Assembly: GCF_016428915.1 (NCBI RefSeq)
Contig: NZ_JAELTP010000020.1
Coordinates: 1 to 64,000, forward strand
DNA from: Pandoraea sp. ASV26
GTDB taxonomy: Bacteria; Pseudomonadota; Gammaproteobacteria; Burkholderiales; Burkholderiaceae
DNA length: 64,000 bases
Direction of reading: 5' to 3'
Position 1 is the first letter of the stretch. Each line of letters starts with the position of its first letter. Under the pieces are notes generated by a model that searched no databases, had not been told where the DNA came from, and saw only the letters and a list, made by a program, of their open reading frames with translations. This document shows, piece after piece, positions 21,901 to 31,089 of the stretch. The position numbers and the translations under genes were made by a program.

Positions 21901-22665
21901 TTACTCGACTTCGCCGGTGTCCGCGTCACTGGTCCGGGCATCTCTCTCGTGAATCATGGCGGCAGCAGCGAGTGCGGTTGCTGCTGCCGGTGCGGCTTCT
22001 TTGCGCTCGCTGTACCGATCCGTTAGGTATTCGGTTCGGTCCCTGATCAACAGGGTGAACTTGTACAGCTCCTCCATGACGTCAACGACTCGGTCGTAGT
22101 AAGACGAGGGCTTCATGCGACCGTTGGCGTCGAACTCTTGATATGCCTTGGCAACCGACGACTGGTTGGGAATCGTGACCATGCGCATCCATCTTCCAAG
22201 CACACGAAGGGCGTTGACGGAGTTGAAGGACTGAGAGCCACCGCTGACCTGCATGACCGCTAACGTGCGACCTTGCGTCGGACGCACACCCCCCATCTCC
22301 AACGGAAGCCAATCAATCTGGTTCTTGAAAACGGCAGTCAATGTGCCGTGACGTTCGGGGCTACACCACACTTGTCCCTCGGACCACTCGGAGAGCGTGC
22401 GCAGCTCTACCACCTTTGGGTGGTCTGCTGACGCGCTATCGGCCAGCGGCAAGCCTTCCGGGTCGAAAATTCGCGTGTCGGCACCAAAGCGTTGCAGAAT
22501 TCGCTCGGCCTCCTGCACCAACAGGCGGCTATACGACGTCTCACGTAAGGAGCCGTACAACAGCAAAATGCGTGGCGGATGCTCACTGATGTTTGCCGGT
22601 TCGAGTTTATGGACGTCCGGGATATCAATGGCCGTGATGTTCACATTTGGCAGACTGACTGTCAT
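21901..22665 (-). CDS. arsH: ArsH NADPH-dependent FMN reductase / organoarsenical oxidase
   Basis: The product is 254 residues from the ATG at 22665. The flavodoxin-like ArsH features are [68 protein letters not shown] and [17 protein letters not shown]. ArsH oxidises trivalent organoarsenicals and reduces quinones using FMN. The ATG overlaps the arsC stop (ATGA). It is the distal gene of the ars operon. The long frame reaching 22773 runs into arsC and is not used. The C-terminal tail is Ala-rich ([13 protein letters not shown]) and acidic. Confidence 0.95.
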   Translation of the reverse strand: MTVSLPNVNITAIDIPDVHKLEPANISEHPPRILLLYGSLRETSYSRLLVQEAERILQRFGADTRIFDPEGLPLADSASADHPKVVELRTLSEWSEGQVWCSPERHGTLTAVFKNQIDWLPLEMGGVRPTQGRTLAVMQVSGGSQSFNSVNALRVLGRWMRMVTIPNQSSVAKAYQEFDANGRMKPSSYYDRVVDVMEELYKFTLLIRDRTEYLTDRYSERKEAAPAAATALAAAAMIHERDARTSDADTGEVE

Positions 22666-23084
22666 TTGATTCTCCGGCCATCGACGTCGATGACTGCCTC
22701 GCCATCTTCTTTCGTAAAGGTTTCCTTTTGTGGGGACGGCAGAATGTCGAGCACCACTTCGGACGGACGACACAGGCGCACACCCAGTTCCGTGATGACG
22801 AACGGACGGTTGATCAGGATTGGATGAACGAGCATGGCGTCGAGCAGAACATCGTCCGACAGCGATAGATCGTCCAGGCCAAGTTCGGCGTATGGCGTAC
22901 CTTTCTCTCGAAGTGCCTCGCGAACCGACAAACCCGCGTCGCGAATCATGGCCTGCAACGTTCGGCGGTCTGGAGGCGAATCCAGATATTCGATCACCGT
23001 AGGCTCAATACCAGCGTTGCGGATCATTGCCAGCGTGTTACGCGACGTGCCACACGATGGGTTGTGATAAATCGTGACGGACAT
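22662..23084 (-). CDS. arsC: Arsenate reductase, glutaredoxin-dependent (ArsC, Spx/ArsC fold)
   Basis: The product is 140 residues, the usual length for this class. The catalytic Cys is in [20 protein letters not shown] (Cys11 by count). The conserved arginines of the R773 family are in [31 protein letters not shown]. It reduces arsenate to arsenite with glutathione/glutaredoxin. It lies 9 bp downstream of acr3 and overlaps arsH. It is unrelated in fold to the second arsC at 24155-24667, so the operon has two reductant pathways. Confidence 0.95.
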   Translation of the reverse strand: MSVTIYHNPSCGTSRNTLAMIRNAGIEPTVIEYLDSPPDRRTLQAMIRDAGLSVREALREKGTPYAELGLDDLSLSDDVLLDAMLVHPILINRPFVITELGVRLCRPSEVVLDILPSPQKETFTKEDGEAVIDVDGRRIK

Positions 23085-23093
23085 GAGATTTCC

Positions 23094-24158
23094 TTATTGC
23101 GATTCGTACCAACGTTCCGAGCGATTGACGACCCCGACCACGAAAAGCATCACGGGTACTTCGACCAGCACCCCCACGACGGTGGCAAGGGCCGCGCCGG
23201 AATGGAAGCCGAAAAGACTGATAGCCGTGGCGACGGCCAACTCAAAGAAGTTGCTGGCGCCGATCAGGGCTGACGGACCCGCGACGCAGTGGGCCACGCC
23301 GAGCTTGCGATTTAGCAAGTAGGCGAGCCCCGCGTTGAGCAACACTTGTAAGAGAATCGGGACCGCCAGCAGCAAGATGATTAGCGGCTGCTCGACAATG
23401 GCGTTCCCTTGGAAGCCAAACAGCAGGACGAGCGTAGCGAGCAGTGCCGTTATTGAGTACGGTCCCAACGCGCTGACAACGCTCTTGTAAGTAGCTTCTC
23501 CCCGGGCGAAAAGAGCCTTGCGAATACCTTGCGCGATCAATACCGGGACGACGATATAGAGTCCAACGGATGTGATCAAAGTGTCCCAGGGGACCGTAAT
23601 CGAAGACAGCCCAAGTAACAGACCAACGACGGGGGCAAAGGCCACAACCATGATGGCGTCGTTCAGGGCTATCTGCGAGAGGGTGAAATACGGATCACCT
23701 TTGCAAAGCTGCGACCAGACAAAGACCATTGCAGTGCACGGGGCGGCGGCGAGTAGGATCAAGCCGGCGATATAGCTATCGAGTTGGTCTGAGGGCAACC
23801 ACGCTGCAAACAGATGCCGCACAAAGATCCATCCCAGCAAGGCCATTGAGAACGGCTTGACGAGCCAATTTACGAAAAGCGTGACACCAATACCCCGCCA
23901 ATGGCCCGCAACCTGCCCCATTGCGCCAAAGTCGATCTTGATCAGCATTGGAATGATCATGATCCAGATCAGCAATCCGACCGGAAGGTTGACCTGCGCG
24001 ACCTCCATTGCGCCGATGGTGCGGAATATCCCCGGCAGCCATTGACCGAGCAAGACACCCGCGACGATGCACAGCGCGACCCACACTGTCAGATAGCGCT
24101 CAAAGAAGCTGATGACTCCGGACTGCGGCGCGGTTGCTGACTTTTGTGCGGTACTCAT
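23094..24158 (-). CDS. acr3: ACR3-family arsenite efflux transporter
   Basis: The product is 354 residues with ten TM segments. ACR3 hallmarks are FFERYLTVWVALCIVAGVLLGQ, LIWIMIIPMLIKIDF, NWLVKPFSMALLGWIF, LILLAAAPCTAMVFVWSQL (the essential Cys) and SNFFELAVATAISLFG. It extrudes arsenite across the inner membrane by proton antiport. The ATG overlaps the stop of the upstream arsC by 4 nt (ATGA), and the second arsC follows after 9 bp. Confidence 0.96.
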   Translation of the reverse strand: MSTAQKSATAPQSGVISFFERYLTVWVALCIVAGVLLGQWLPGIFRTIGAMEVAQVNLPVGLLIWIMIIPMLIKIDFGAMGQVAGHWRGIGVTLFVNWLVKPFSMALLGWIFVRHLFAAWLPSDQLDSYIAGLILLAAAPCTAMVFVWSQLCKGDPYFTLSQIALNDAIMVVAFAPVVGLLLGLSSITVPWDTLITSVGLYIVVPVLIAQGIRKALFARGEATYKSVVSALGPYSITALLATLVLLFGFQGNAIVEQPLIILLLAVPILLQVLLNAGLAYLLNRKLGVAHCVAGPSALIGASNFFELAVATAISLFGFHSGAALATVVGVLVEVPVMLFVVGVVNRSERWYESQ

Positions 24159-24667
24159 TGATTCGACTCCACAGGTCGCTCGCCAATCGCCCGCACTTCT
24201 TTCTGAATAGCGTTGCGATCCAGGATGTGCAGCGGCAAGTTAACGAACTGATTTACGCGATTCAATATCTGACGGAATACCTTTTCGAAGATCCTGCGCT
24301 TGTCGTCGTCCGCTCCTTGAATCGCTGCGGGGTCAGTGAATCCCCAATGCGCGGTGATCGGCGTGCCCGGCCAGACAGGGCAGACCTCTCCCGCAGCCTG
24401 GTCGCAGACGGTAATGACGAAATCCATCTGAGGCGCGCCCTGCAACGCAAATTCGTCCCAGCTCTTGCTGCGCAGTCCCGACGTGTCGTATCCAATCGAT
24501 TGACACCGCTCGAGCGCGAAGGGATTTACCACACCGGTCGGGTGACTACCCGCGCTGTAGGCATGAAAGCGGCCTTTGCCGACCACATTGAACAGCGCTT
24601 CGGCCATCACACTGCGCGCGGAATTGCCCGTGCACAGCACCAGAACGTTGAAGATCTTTTCTGACAT
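24155..24667 (-). CDS. arsC: Arsenate reductase, low-molecular-weight phosphatase fold (ArsC)
   Basis: The product is 170 residues. The phosphatase loop is VLVLCTGNSARSVMAEALFN near residue 9, the next conserved block is YSAGSHPTGVVNPFAL, and late motifs include DFVITVCDQAAGEVCPVWPG and HWGFTDPA. The Cys residues around CDQAAGEVC fit the thioredoxin- or mycothiol-type relay of this class. It lies between the arsI remnant and acr3, overlapping acr3 by 4 nt. With the Spx-type ArsC downstream it gives the operon two independent arsenate reductases. Confidence 0.94.
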   Translation of the reverse strand: MSEKIFNVLVLCTGNSARSVMAEALFNVVGKGRFHAYSAGSHPTGVVNPFALERCQSIGYDTSGLRSKSWDEFALQGAPQMDFVITVCDQAAGEVCPVWPGTPITAHWGFTDPAAIQGADDDKRRIFEKVFRQILNRVNQFVNLPLHILDRNAIQKEVRAIGERPVESNQ

Positions 24668-24747
24668 GGCGATTTCGGGGTGAGTTAGTCCTTCCTCGTC
24701 AGAGCGCGAGGAGCAGGTAGGTTCGGGGAGTTGTTGTTCAGCCGCAG

Positions 24748-24895
24748 TTAGCTCTTGGCGAGCAGCAGGAACGTGCTTGGCGCCTCAGTCAATTGAGTGG
24801 GAACGCAACATGCCGCGTTGTCGACGGTGCGATCTCTGGCGGCGAACGCTGGTGGCCAGATCGGCAAGGCTGACGTGGACGTGAAAGCACTTCAT
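24748..24895 (-). pseudogene. Collapsed arsI (C-As lyase, vicinal oxygen chelate) remnant
   Basis: Two base pairs after the arsR stop, a frame starts MKCFHVHVSLADLATSV, the conserved N-terminus of ArsI/CadI dioxygenases. It then loses the frame and stops 36 codons in (24785). In the next frame the sequence continues PAFAARDRTVDNAACCVPTQ and ends LLLAKS at 24748, resembling the Cys-rich ArsI C-terminus. The catalytic middle (roughly 100 or more residues) is missing, so an internal deletion with frameshift is inferred. The location between arsR and arsC is a usual arsI position. No functional lyase is expected. Confidence 0.7.
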
Positions 24896-24897
24896 GG

Positions 24898-25227
24898 TCA
24901 AGACTTTGCGGCAGGGTTACAGATTGACTCAGGCATACACGGCACACCGTCGCAGCAGTTCTCCGTGAGGTAGCCGAGTAATGCGTTCATGGTTTCAAAG
25001 CGAGCCATGTAAATGATTGACCGGCCCTCCTGTTGACTCGCCAACAAATCGGCACGATGCAGTTCCTTGAGGTGAAACGACAGCGACGACGGGGGCATGT
25101 CCATGAGTTCTGCAATACGTCCGGCGGGTAGTCCTTGGGGACCAGCCTGCACAAGAAGCCGGAATACCTTCAGGCGGACGGAGTGTGCGAGCGCCGCGAG
25201 TGCGGCAAGTACGTTACTTGTTTCCAT
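24898..25227 (-). CDS. arsR: ArsR-family arsenite-responsive repressor
   Basis: The product is 109 residues with a winged HTH: LAALAHSVRLKVFRLLVQAG, then PAGRIAELMDMPPSSLSFHLKELHRADLL (recognition helix), RSIIYMARFETM. A C-terminal Cys cluster ENCCDGVPC could provide the As(III) site; the classical CVC motif in helix 3 is absent. It is the first gene of the ars operon. An AT-rich inverted repeat overlaps its start codon and fits autoregulation. Confidence 0.93.
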   Translation of the reverse strand: METSNVLAALAALAHSVRLKVFRLLVQAGPQGLPAGRIAELMDMPPSSLSFHLKELHRADLLASQQEGRSIIYMARFETMNALLGYLTENCCDGVPCMPESICNPAAKS

Positions 25228-25249
25228 ATTTCTAATTTAGTCGAAATAT
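25226..25249. promoter_or_regulatory. ArsR operator candidate
   Basis: ATATTTC (25226-25232) and GAAATAT (25243-25249) form a perfect 7-bp inverted repeat around a 10-bp AT-rich spacer. The site touches the arsR start codon at 25227. Its size and position suit an ArsR/SmtB repressor site. Confidence 0.65.
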
Positions 25250-25553
25250 CGTTTTTTCGCAAATTTGGTTTCGTATATGGCTAGATTTGTGTGCTGGTCT
25301 TCGCAGCTCGCGGGCAAGGAGTCGAATGAACCAATTTTGGTTGAAGTCGACTACGCGTCGCGCATCGGAGGAAGGGCAACCCGTCGGAAGCGAGGATTCG
25401 TTTCCGTCAATGATGTTGCTTGAGAAACTGAGTGGTGGTCGGAAGGTGCGTCATCAACGGTTTGCGGCAGCGTGTCGACGTGTAGTGATCCAATGCCCTC
25501 GGTGACTCGTTTGAGCGAAAATGCTCGCCACAAAATCTGGCGCTTAGCCGACG
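25250..25553. other. Non-coding interval upstream of arsR
   Basis: About 300 bp with AT-rich sequence near the arsR promoter side. Small frames on both strands (for example 25287-25505 plus and 25351-25533 minus) have no protein-like features and overlap each other. I see no repeat or RNA gene here. Confidence 0.5.
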
Positions 25554-25844
25554 GTGGACAATAAGTGCTGGATGACTAACGACAATGACCGGATGAAAGG
25601 AGGGGAAGACGTTGGCCTGTCCACAGAACAGAGCAAGCGTCGTAGCTTCGAGGCGTTCCGAGACGCGTGCGGGGACGTGGATATCGTCACCTTCGATGAA
25701 CGCTTTGCCGAGCTTGTGTTTCTTGAGAAACAGCTAAAGCCAAGGGAGAAGACGATCTATTTTGAGCTAGGGGAGCGGGAGCGCTCCAGAGGAATTCCGC
25801 CGCGCGATTACGCCAGATGCACGCCAAATCGCTGGGAATGCTAG
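25554..25844 (+). pseudogene. Possible C-terminal remnant of a DUF4263/nuclease-like protein
   Basis: A 96-codon frame contains RRSFEAFRDACGDVDIVTFDERFAELVFLEKQL. This resembles the final segment of PD-(D/E)XK-like or DUF4263 (Shedu-type) proteins, where a VDIVTFDEL strand-helix element is common. The flanking residues (start MDNKCWMTNDNDR, end RDYARCTPNRWEC) look non-homologous, and no nuclease core is present. It may be debris of a larger gene next to the tRNA. Confidence is low; a search of residues 30-65 would decide. Confidence 0.3.
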
Positions 25845-25861
25845 ATGAGATATAGACTCTT

Positions 25862-25946
25862 TGGTGCCCAGGGCGGGACTCGAACCCGCACGCCTCTCGG
25901 CGCTACCCCCTCAAGATAGTGCGTCTACCAATTCCGCCACCTGGGC
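25862..25946 (-). tRNA. tRNA-Leu (anticodon GAG)
   Basis: The minus strand reads GCCCAGGTGGCGGAATTGG onward, with acceptor stem GCCCAGG/CCTGGGC, discriminator A and an encoded CCA. The anticodon stem CTATC/GGTAG encloses loop TTGAGGG (GAG). A long class II variable arm (GCGCCGAGAGGCGT) and T arm GCGGG-TTCGAGT-CCCGC follow. The 3' end faces the ars region. Confidence 0.96.
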
Positions 25947-26121
25947 AGGGGACGGCGATTGTAACGGGAAAATTTGATTTTGTGAATGCTTCGCGCTACC
26001 TCACGCTTACCTGCGTACCCGAGGCTTCTCGTCAAGACGCAGTCCGCGCCGTCGTCGCCCTATCGGCCGATAATCGAACCGTTGAGAACCCGTTTGATAG
26101 TCATCTGACAAAAGGTGAGCG

Positions 26122-26652
26122 ATGCCGATACCGCCGCAAGATATCCGAATTGAATCGCAACGGCTGGTGATGACGCCGTTTCGCGCCAGCGATGCGCAAG
26201 ACGCTTTCGGATGCATCTCGCTTTCTCTCACACGCTTCATGGCGTGGGAGCCGGCACCCGATCCGGCGTCTTTCGCCGAGGTATGGCGTGAATGGCTTGC
26301 CCAGATGAGCACCGGAACCGATTACGTATTCACGATCCGTCAGCGTGACGGCGACGAATTCCTTGGACTGGTCGGCTTGCACCGCGCGACGGACGATACG
26401 CCGGAGTTGGGCATCTGGATTCGCGAGAATCGTCACGGGGCAGGCTTTGGACGCGAAGCCGTTGCTGCGGTTGCCCAATGGGGGGCGGACATACTGAACA
26501 TCGGCCGGTACATCTATCCGGTCGCCGTAGCCAATACGTCGAGCCAACGCATTGCCGAATCTCTGGGTGGCGTTGTCGTCGACCGGCGCAACACACCCAA
26601 ATTCACATCGGTCGTCTATGAGATTCGATGTGGCGGGCACGCCGGGACCTAG
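26122..26652 (+). CDS. GNAT N-acetyltransferase, RimJ/RimL type
   Basis: The product is 176 residues. The opening IRIESQRLVMTPFRASDAQDAFGCI and the mid-motifs FLGLVGLHRATDDTPELGIWIRENRHGAGFGREAV (acetyl-CoA binding region near residues 75-115) and VAVANTSSQRIAESLGGVVV are those of the RimL-like GNAT group. It would acetylate a protein N-terminus or small amine; the substrate is unknown. It stands alone downstream of tRNA-Leu and is convergent with the chemoreceptor gene. Confidence 0.85.
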   Translation: MPIPPQDIRIESQRLVMTPFRASDAQDAFGCISLSLTRFMAWEPAPDPASFAEVWREWLAQMSTGTDYVFTIRQRDGDEFLGLVGLHRATDDTPELGIWIRENRHGAGFGREAVAAVAQWGADILNIGRYIYPVAVANTSSQRIAESLGGVVVDRRNTPKFTSVVYEIRCGGHAGT

Positions 26653-26677
26653 CCCGACGCCCCCTGACATCGTCACC

Positions 26678-26725
26678 CCGTCAATCCGTCAAGCCGTCAA
26701 GCCGTCAAGCCGTCAAGCCGCCAAC
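26678..26725. repeat. 8-bp tandem repeat (CCGTCAAG)n
   Basis: Six consecutive 8-bp units occupy 26678-26725: CCGTCAAT, four perfect CCGTCAAG, then CCGCCAAC. The array overlaps the 3' end of the chemoreceptor gene, whose TGA stop (26713-26715) lies in a unit. Because translation stops early in the array, copy-number change beyond it would not alter the protein. Confidence 0.9.
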
Positions 26726-28599
26726 CGCCGTGCTGACCCCACCACCGACAGCGACGGCGTGTGCGGCGCGCCGAATCCGTGCGAGTCGATGTGATGGCCT
26801 TCGCGCAGACGGAAGCGCGCCACCGTTTCGGCCAGCATGCGGGCTTGCTCGCTCAACATTGCCGACGCGGCGGCCGACTCTTCCACCAACGCCGCGTTCT
26901 GTTGCGTTGCCTGATCCATTTCCGAGATCGAGCGGTCGATCTGGCTGATGCCGGTGCTCTGCTCTGTCATCGCCGCGTGAATCTCGCTCACCAGACGCTG
27001 CACGCGCGCAATCCCGTCGACGATCTCGCCCATCGTCGTGCCCGCCGCCTGCACACGCTCCGTGCCGCTCTTCACGTTGTGCACCGACGTCTCGATGAGC
27101 GCCTTGATTTCCTGCGCCGCTGCCGCGCTGCGCTGTGCCAACGTTCGTACCTCGCCTGCCACGACCGCGAAGCCGCGTCCCTGCTCGCCCGCGCGTGCGG
27201 CTTCCACCGCTGCGTTGAGCGCCAGAATGTTGGTCTGGAACGCAATGCCGTCGATCACGCTGATGATCTCGGTAATGCGCTCCGACGACTGCGTGATCTC
27301 CGCCATCGTGCCAACGGCATCGGTGACGACCTGACCGCCCCGTTGGGCAGCGGCGCTCGCGTCGTTGGCCAGACGCGTGGCATGCTCGGCGGTTTCGGCC
27401 GTCTGCTTGACGCTGGACGTCAGCTCGGTGAGCGCGGACGACGTCTCCTGCAACGACCCTGCCGACGCTTCCGTGCGCTGCGACAGATCGCGATTGCCCA
27501 TCTCGATCTCGCTCGTGGCCGAGGTCATCGACGACACCCCCGAGCGCACATCGAGCATCGCTGAACTGATCTTGTCGACGAACGCGTTGAACGACTTCGA
27601 GATCTGCGCCACTTCGTCGTGGCCGATCACGTCCAGACGCTGCGTCATGTCGCCGTCGCCCGAGCCGATGGTGTCCATGGCGTCGCGCACGGTCGACAGA
27701 CGCTTGAACGCGCGCGACGTGAAGATCGACGCGATGACCAGCGAGAGCAGCGTCAGCACAACCAGCGTGATGACCGTGGCGCCCAGCACGTGCGTGAGAC
27801 CGGCGGTCGCCTCCGCACGGTCGAGGGCAACCACCAGATACCAGTCGGTGCCGGGAATGCGCTTGGCCTTGAGCAGCTTGGCCGCGCCGGAGAGTTCCAT
27901 GGAGACCGGCGCGGTGTCGTCGGCGGCCAGGCCCGGGAGCGAATCGGCGGTGAGCGTGGGCGCAACGTCCGTCGACGGTTTGAGCGAGAACTTGTTGTCC
28001 GGGTGGGCGATCACCTGCCCGTCGCTCGCAACCACCAGCGCGAGGCTCGACGGCGTGGGGTGCACCGCCTTGATGATGTCCTGCACGCCCGTGAGCGCCA
28101 CGGCGCCGCTAACGGCACCGATGGTCTGGCCGTCGCGCACGAGCGGCGCGGTGAAGGCCACGTACGGAATGCCCGTCGACGAATCGCCATACGGCTTGGT
28201 GACGGTCAGCTTGCCGGCGGCGACCGCGCTCTTGTACCAGGGACGCGCGGTCGGATCGTAGTCCGCCGGCGTCGGGGCGGTGGAGAAGAACGTCTTGTCA
28301 GACCAGCCGATGCTCGTGATCGGGAAGTCGTTGGTCTTGCCCATGAGCTTCACCAGCCCGGCCGGATCTCCTTTTTCGACGACCTGCGAGGTCGCCACGA
28401 CCGCCTGCGCCTTGTCGGCCGACCAGCGCTCGATGGCGCTGGCGTTGCCGTTGGCGACGGCCGAAAGCGTATCGGCAATGCTCGACATCATGCTCTCGCG
28501 CACGATCACGTAAGTCGTAATGCCAGAGAGAATCAACGCGCCCACCACCGTCACGCAGGTGATGAGCAGAATCCGGGTTCGCAACGAGGTGACTTTCAT
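26713..28599 (-). CDS. Methyl-accepting chemotaxis protein with dCache sensor
   Basis: The product is 628 residues. TM1 is [22 protein letters not shown] near the N-terminus. A periplasmic dCache domain spans about 35-275, with [17 protein letters not shown] and [24 protein letters not shown]2 follows ([19 protein letters not shown]), then HAMP and a cytoplasmic signalling domain with the hairpin [47 protein letters not shown] methylation-helix-like stretch is present, but there is no CheR-tethering pentapeptide at the end (it stops [11 protein letters not shown]). The dCache family often binds amino acids or organic acids. The ligand here is unknown. Confidence 0.93.
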   Translation of the reverse strand: MKVTSLRTRILLITCVTVVGALILSGITTYVIVRESMMSSIADTLSAVANGNASAIERWSADKAQAVVATSQVVEKGDPAGLVKLMGKTNDFPITSIGWSDKTFFSTAPTPADYDPTARPWYKSAVAAGKLTVTKPYGDSSTGIPYVAFTAPLVRDGQTIGAVSGAVALTGVQDIIKAVHPTPSSLALVVASDGQVIAHPDNKFSLKPSTDVAPTLTADSLPGLAADDTAPVSMELSGAAKLLKAKRIPGTDWYLVVALDRAEATAGLTHVLGATVITLVVLTLLSLVIASIFTSRAFKRLSTVRDAMDTIGSGDGDMTQRLDVIGHDEVAQISKSFNAFVDKISSAMLDVRSGVSSMTSATSEIEMGNRDLSQRTEASAGSLQETSSALTELTSSVKQTAETAEHATRLANDASAAAQRGGQVVTDAVGTMAEITQSSERITEIISVIDGIAFQTNILALNAAVEAARAGEQGRGFAVVAGEVRTLAQRSAAAAQEIKALIETSVHNVKSGTERVQAAGTTMGEIVDGIARVQRLVSEIHAAMTEQSTGISQIDRSISEMDQATQQNAALVEESAAASAMLSEQARMLAETVARFRLREGHHIDSHGFGAPHTPSLSVVGSARRLAA

Positions 28600-28889
28600 G
28601 GGCTTTCATCGGTAGGCCCGCAAGCGAGCCGTTGATAGGGGGGATCCACCGCTCAGGCGGTACTGCCGGTGCCATCGCATCGATACATTGTTGCCATTGC
28701 GCCTTTACACCTTTACACCTTCACTCTCTGCGCTTACGGCGCATCGGCGAGTAACTTTAATAAACGCAGATCAATACAGATGTGTCGTGCTTCAACGGCA
28801 GTCCCCACGGCCCTTCCTCCCCTTCCAATTCCTTTCCGATTCGCCTTCGATTCCCCTTCGATTCCCCTCCGACGCCGGCCGCCCTTCCC
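28600..28889. other. Intergenic region upstream of the chemoreceptor
   Basis: 290 bp between two minus-strand genes. It holds the chemoreceptor promoter region and, near 28840-28875, short pyrimidine-rich direct repeats (TTCGATTCCCC repeated in tandem with a diverged third copy). A short polypyrimidine run follows the MFS gene stop. No gene is supported. Confidence 0.5.
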
Positions 28890-30332
28890 CTACCGGCGCA
28901 TTGCCAGACGCCACACCGGCACCATCGCGAGACTGACCCCGGCGGCCAGTCCCAACGCGGCGTACAGCCCGGTGTGCGCGGATGACGCGGCCCCCACGAG
29001 CGCGCCGAAGATCGCCACGCCGAGCGCTGCACCCGCCTGTCGCGCCGTGTTCAGGACCGCCGCCGCCACGCCCGCGCGTGCCGGTGTGACCGTTTGCAAC
29101 GCCGGCGCCGTTGCGATGGGCGAAACAACGCCGGACGCCGCACCGATCGCGAGCAGTGGCAACACGGCGAATGCATACGGCACGTCGGCGGAGAGGAACG
29201 CCAGCCCGAGTGCACCTGCGGCGTAGGCGGTGAACGCCGAGAGCATCGGCCACACCGGGCCGAAACGATCGGCCAGACGCCCCGCCATCAGGCTGCCGAT
29301 GGCGACCATGACCGTCATCGGCAGTAACGCCATGCCCGTCTCCAACGCGCTGTACCCGCGCACCTGCTGAAAGTGCAGGCTCACGACGAACAGCAGGCCG
29401 TAGAACACAAAAGCGGAGGCCATCGACGCGACCGTCGAGCCGGTGAAAACACCGCTCCGGAACAGAGACAAAGGCAGCATTGGATGGGCATGACGGGCTT
29501 CGATGCGCAGTAGCGCAAGCCACGCGAGCGCTGACAGGACGGCACTGCCGACGATCCACGCAGACGTCCAGCCGAGGCGGTGCCCTTCGATGAGCACGCC
29601 GATCAGCGTGGCCAGGGCGACCATGCCCGCTATCAGTCCGGGAAGGTCGACGCGGCGGGCGGAGGGTTGCGCAGGCGGCACGGGCGGCACGGGTGACGCG
29701 GACGAGGTGGACGAGGCGACTGCGATTCTCCCCGCCATGACGGCGCCGACGAGACAGACCGGCACGTTCACGAAGAAGATGCTGCGCCAGCCAAGCCAGT
29801 GAATCAGCACACCGCCCGCGAGCGGACCGGCGGCAAGTGCAACGCCGCCCAGTCCGACCCATCGGCCGATGGCGCGCGCCCGCTCGGCGGGATCGGGCGT
29901 CGCCTGATGAATGAGCTTGAGCGAGCACGGCACGAGCAGTGCTGCGCCGATCCCCTGCACCGCGCGTGCCGCGATGAGCATCGGTGGCGAGAGCGACAGC
30001 GCGCAACCGAGCGACGCCATCATGAAAATCACGAGACCGGCGAGATAGCCTCGCTTCGCGCCCCATCGATCACCGAGCGTGCCGCCGGTGAGCAGCAGAC
30101 TCGCGAACATCAGCGTGTACGCATTGATCACCCATTGCAGCCCGGTCATCTGCACATCGAAGGCGCGTGCGAGCGGCTCAAGCGCCACGTTGACGATCGA
30201 CGTGTCGAGCAGAACGACGACGTAGCTGATGCACGTCGCGTTCAGTATGCGTCTCGCGTTGATCGCATGGGTCGTGTCGTGCGGTACGGGGTTGTCACGC
30301 TCACGATAGGGCGCAGCGCAGTCGGTATCCAT
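28890..30332 (-). CDS. MFS drug exporter, DHA2 (EmrB/QacA-like, 14 TM)
   Basis: The product is 480 residues from the ATG at 30332 (MDTDCAAPYRERDN), preceded by GGAAAA. DHA2 motifs are VVLLDTSIVNVALEPLARAF in TM1, LQWVINAYTLMFASLLLTGGTLGDRWGAKRGYL (motifs D1 and A), RAVQGIGAALLVPCSL, LGGVALAAGPLAGGVLIHWLGWRSIFFVNVP (motif C). About 14 TM segments fit a proton-driven multidrug exporter. No membrane-fusion partner is adjacent. The regulator is not obvious. Confidence 0.9.
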   Translation of the reverse strand: MDTDCAAPYRERDNPVPHDTTHAINARRILNATCISYVVVLLDTSIVNVALEPLARAFDVQMTGLQWVINAYTLMFASLLLTGGTLGDRWGAKRGYLAGLVIFMMASLGCALSLSPPMLIAARAVQGIGAALLVPCSLKLIHQATPDPAERARAIGRWVGLGGVALAAGPLAGGVLIHWLGWRSIFFVNVPVCLVGAVMAGRIAVASSTSSASPVPPVPPAQPSARRVDLPGLIAGMVALATLIGVLIEGHRLGWTSAWIVGSAVLSALAWLALLRIEARHAHPMLPLSLFRSGVFTGSTVASMASAFVFYGLLFVVSLHFQQVRGYSALETGMALLPMTVMVAIGSLMAGRLADRFGPVWPMLSAFTAYAAGALGLAFLSADVPYAFAVLPLLAIGAASGVVSPIATAPALQTVTPARAGVAAAVLNTARQAGAALGVAIFGALVGAASSAHTGLYAALGLAAGVSLAMVPVWRLAMRR

Positions 30333-30446
30333 TGTTTTCCAGCCAGTGATGACGATGGCCAGAGTCTGGGGCCGCGCGAATCGAGAACGTTTCGACGCGT
30401 GGTGAACTATCGCGGCGCGCAACCGTCTGCCGTTACCGAGACGGTG

Positions 30447-31076
30447 CTAGATGGCGTGGTCGCGCGCGAGATCGGCAAAGCTGACCGTTGTAGCGTGACA
30501 GGCCTCGGTGAGGTCCGGATCGTGGCTGGAAAAGAACACGCAGCGATCTTTACCCAGCGTGGTGAACAAGTCGATGAGAACGGCGCGTGCGGCGGCGTCG
30601 AGACCATTGCCGGGTTCGTCCGCGATGATTACGCGCGGCGCACCAATCAGGGTGGCACTCAGGAAGAACTTGCGCCGCGTGCCGAGCGACATCTGCTCGA
30701 AGCGCTTCTCCATGTGAGGCGCTAATCCGAAGCGGTGGGCCAGATCGATCACCGTGGCATCGACGCTTGTCTTCTTGGCCGACGCCACGAGATCCAGTAG
30801 CGCGCGGCCCGTCTGAAATGGGGAAGCGAGGCAATCGTCGGGCACGTAAGCAAGCGCGGATTTCGCGGCCAGCGGCGCGTCGCGCAAGGAATGCCCGTCA
30901 AGCCAGATATCGCCGCTATCGGCGTCGAGGGTGCCCGCGAGCATGCCGAGCAGCGTGGATTTGCCACTGCCGTTTTCGTCGCTCAATGCCACACAACCTG
31001 CCTGGGCGTCGAAGTGCAGATTCTCGAAGAGGGTACAGGCGCCGAAGCGCTTGGTGAGATTGGCGAAGCGGAGCAT
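30447..31076 (-). CDS. Stand-alone ABC transporter ATP-binding protein
   Basis: The product is 209 residues from the ATG at 31076 (MLRFANLTKRFGACTLFENL). Walker A is SDENGSGKST, the signature is unusual (MSLGTRRK in place of LSGGQ), Walker B is VIIADEPGNGLD, and the H-loop is SSHD. It is short and belongs to the drug/peptide exporter-like ATPases that pair with a membrane protein, yet no permease gene is adjacent. A 67-residue ORF ends 13 bp upstream. It could serve a distant permease or be a residue of a lost exporter pair. Confidence 0.82.
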   Translation of the reverse strand: MLRFANLTKRFGACTLFENLHFDAQAGCVALSDENGSGKSTLLGMLAGTLDADSGDIWLDGHSLRDAPLAAKSALAYVPDDCLASPFQTGRALLDLVASAKKTSVDATVIDLAHRFGLAPHMEKRFEQMSLGTRRKFFLSATLIGAPRVIIADEPGNGLDAAARAVLIDLFTTLGKDRCVFFSSHDPDLTEACHATTVSFADLARDHAI

Positions 31077-31089
31077 GAGGAAATGGAAA

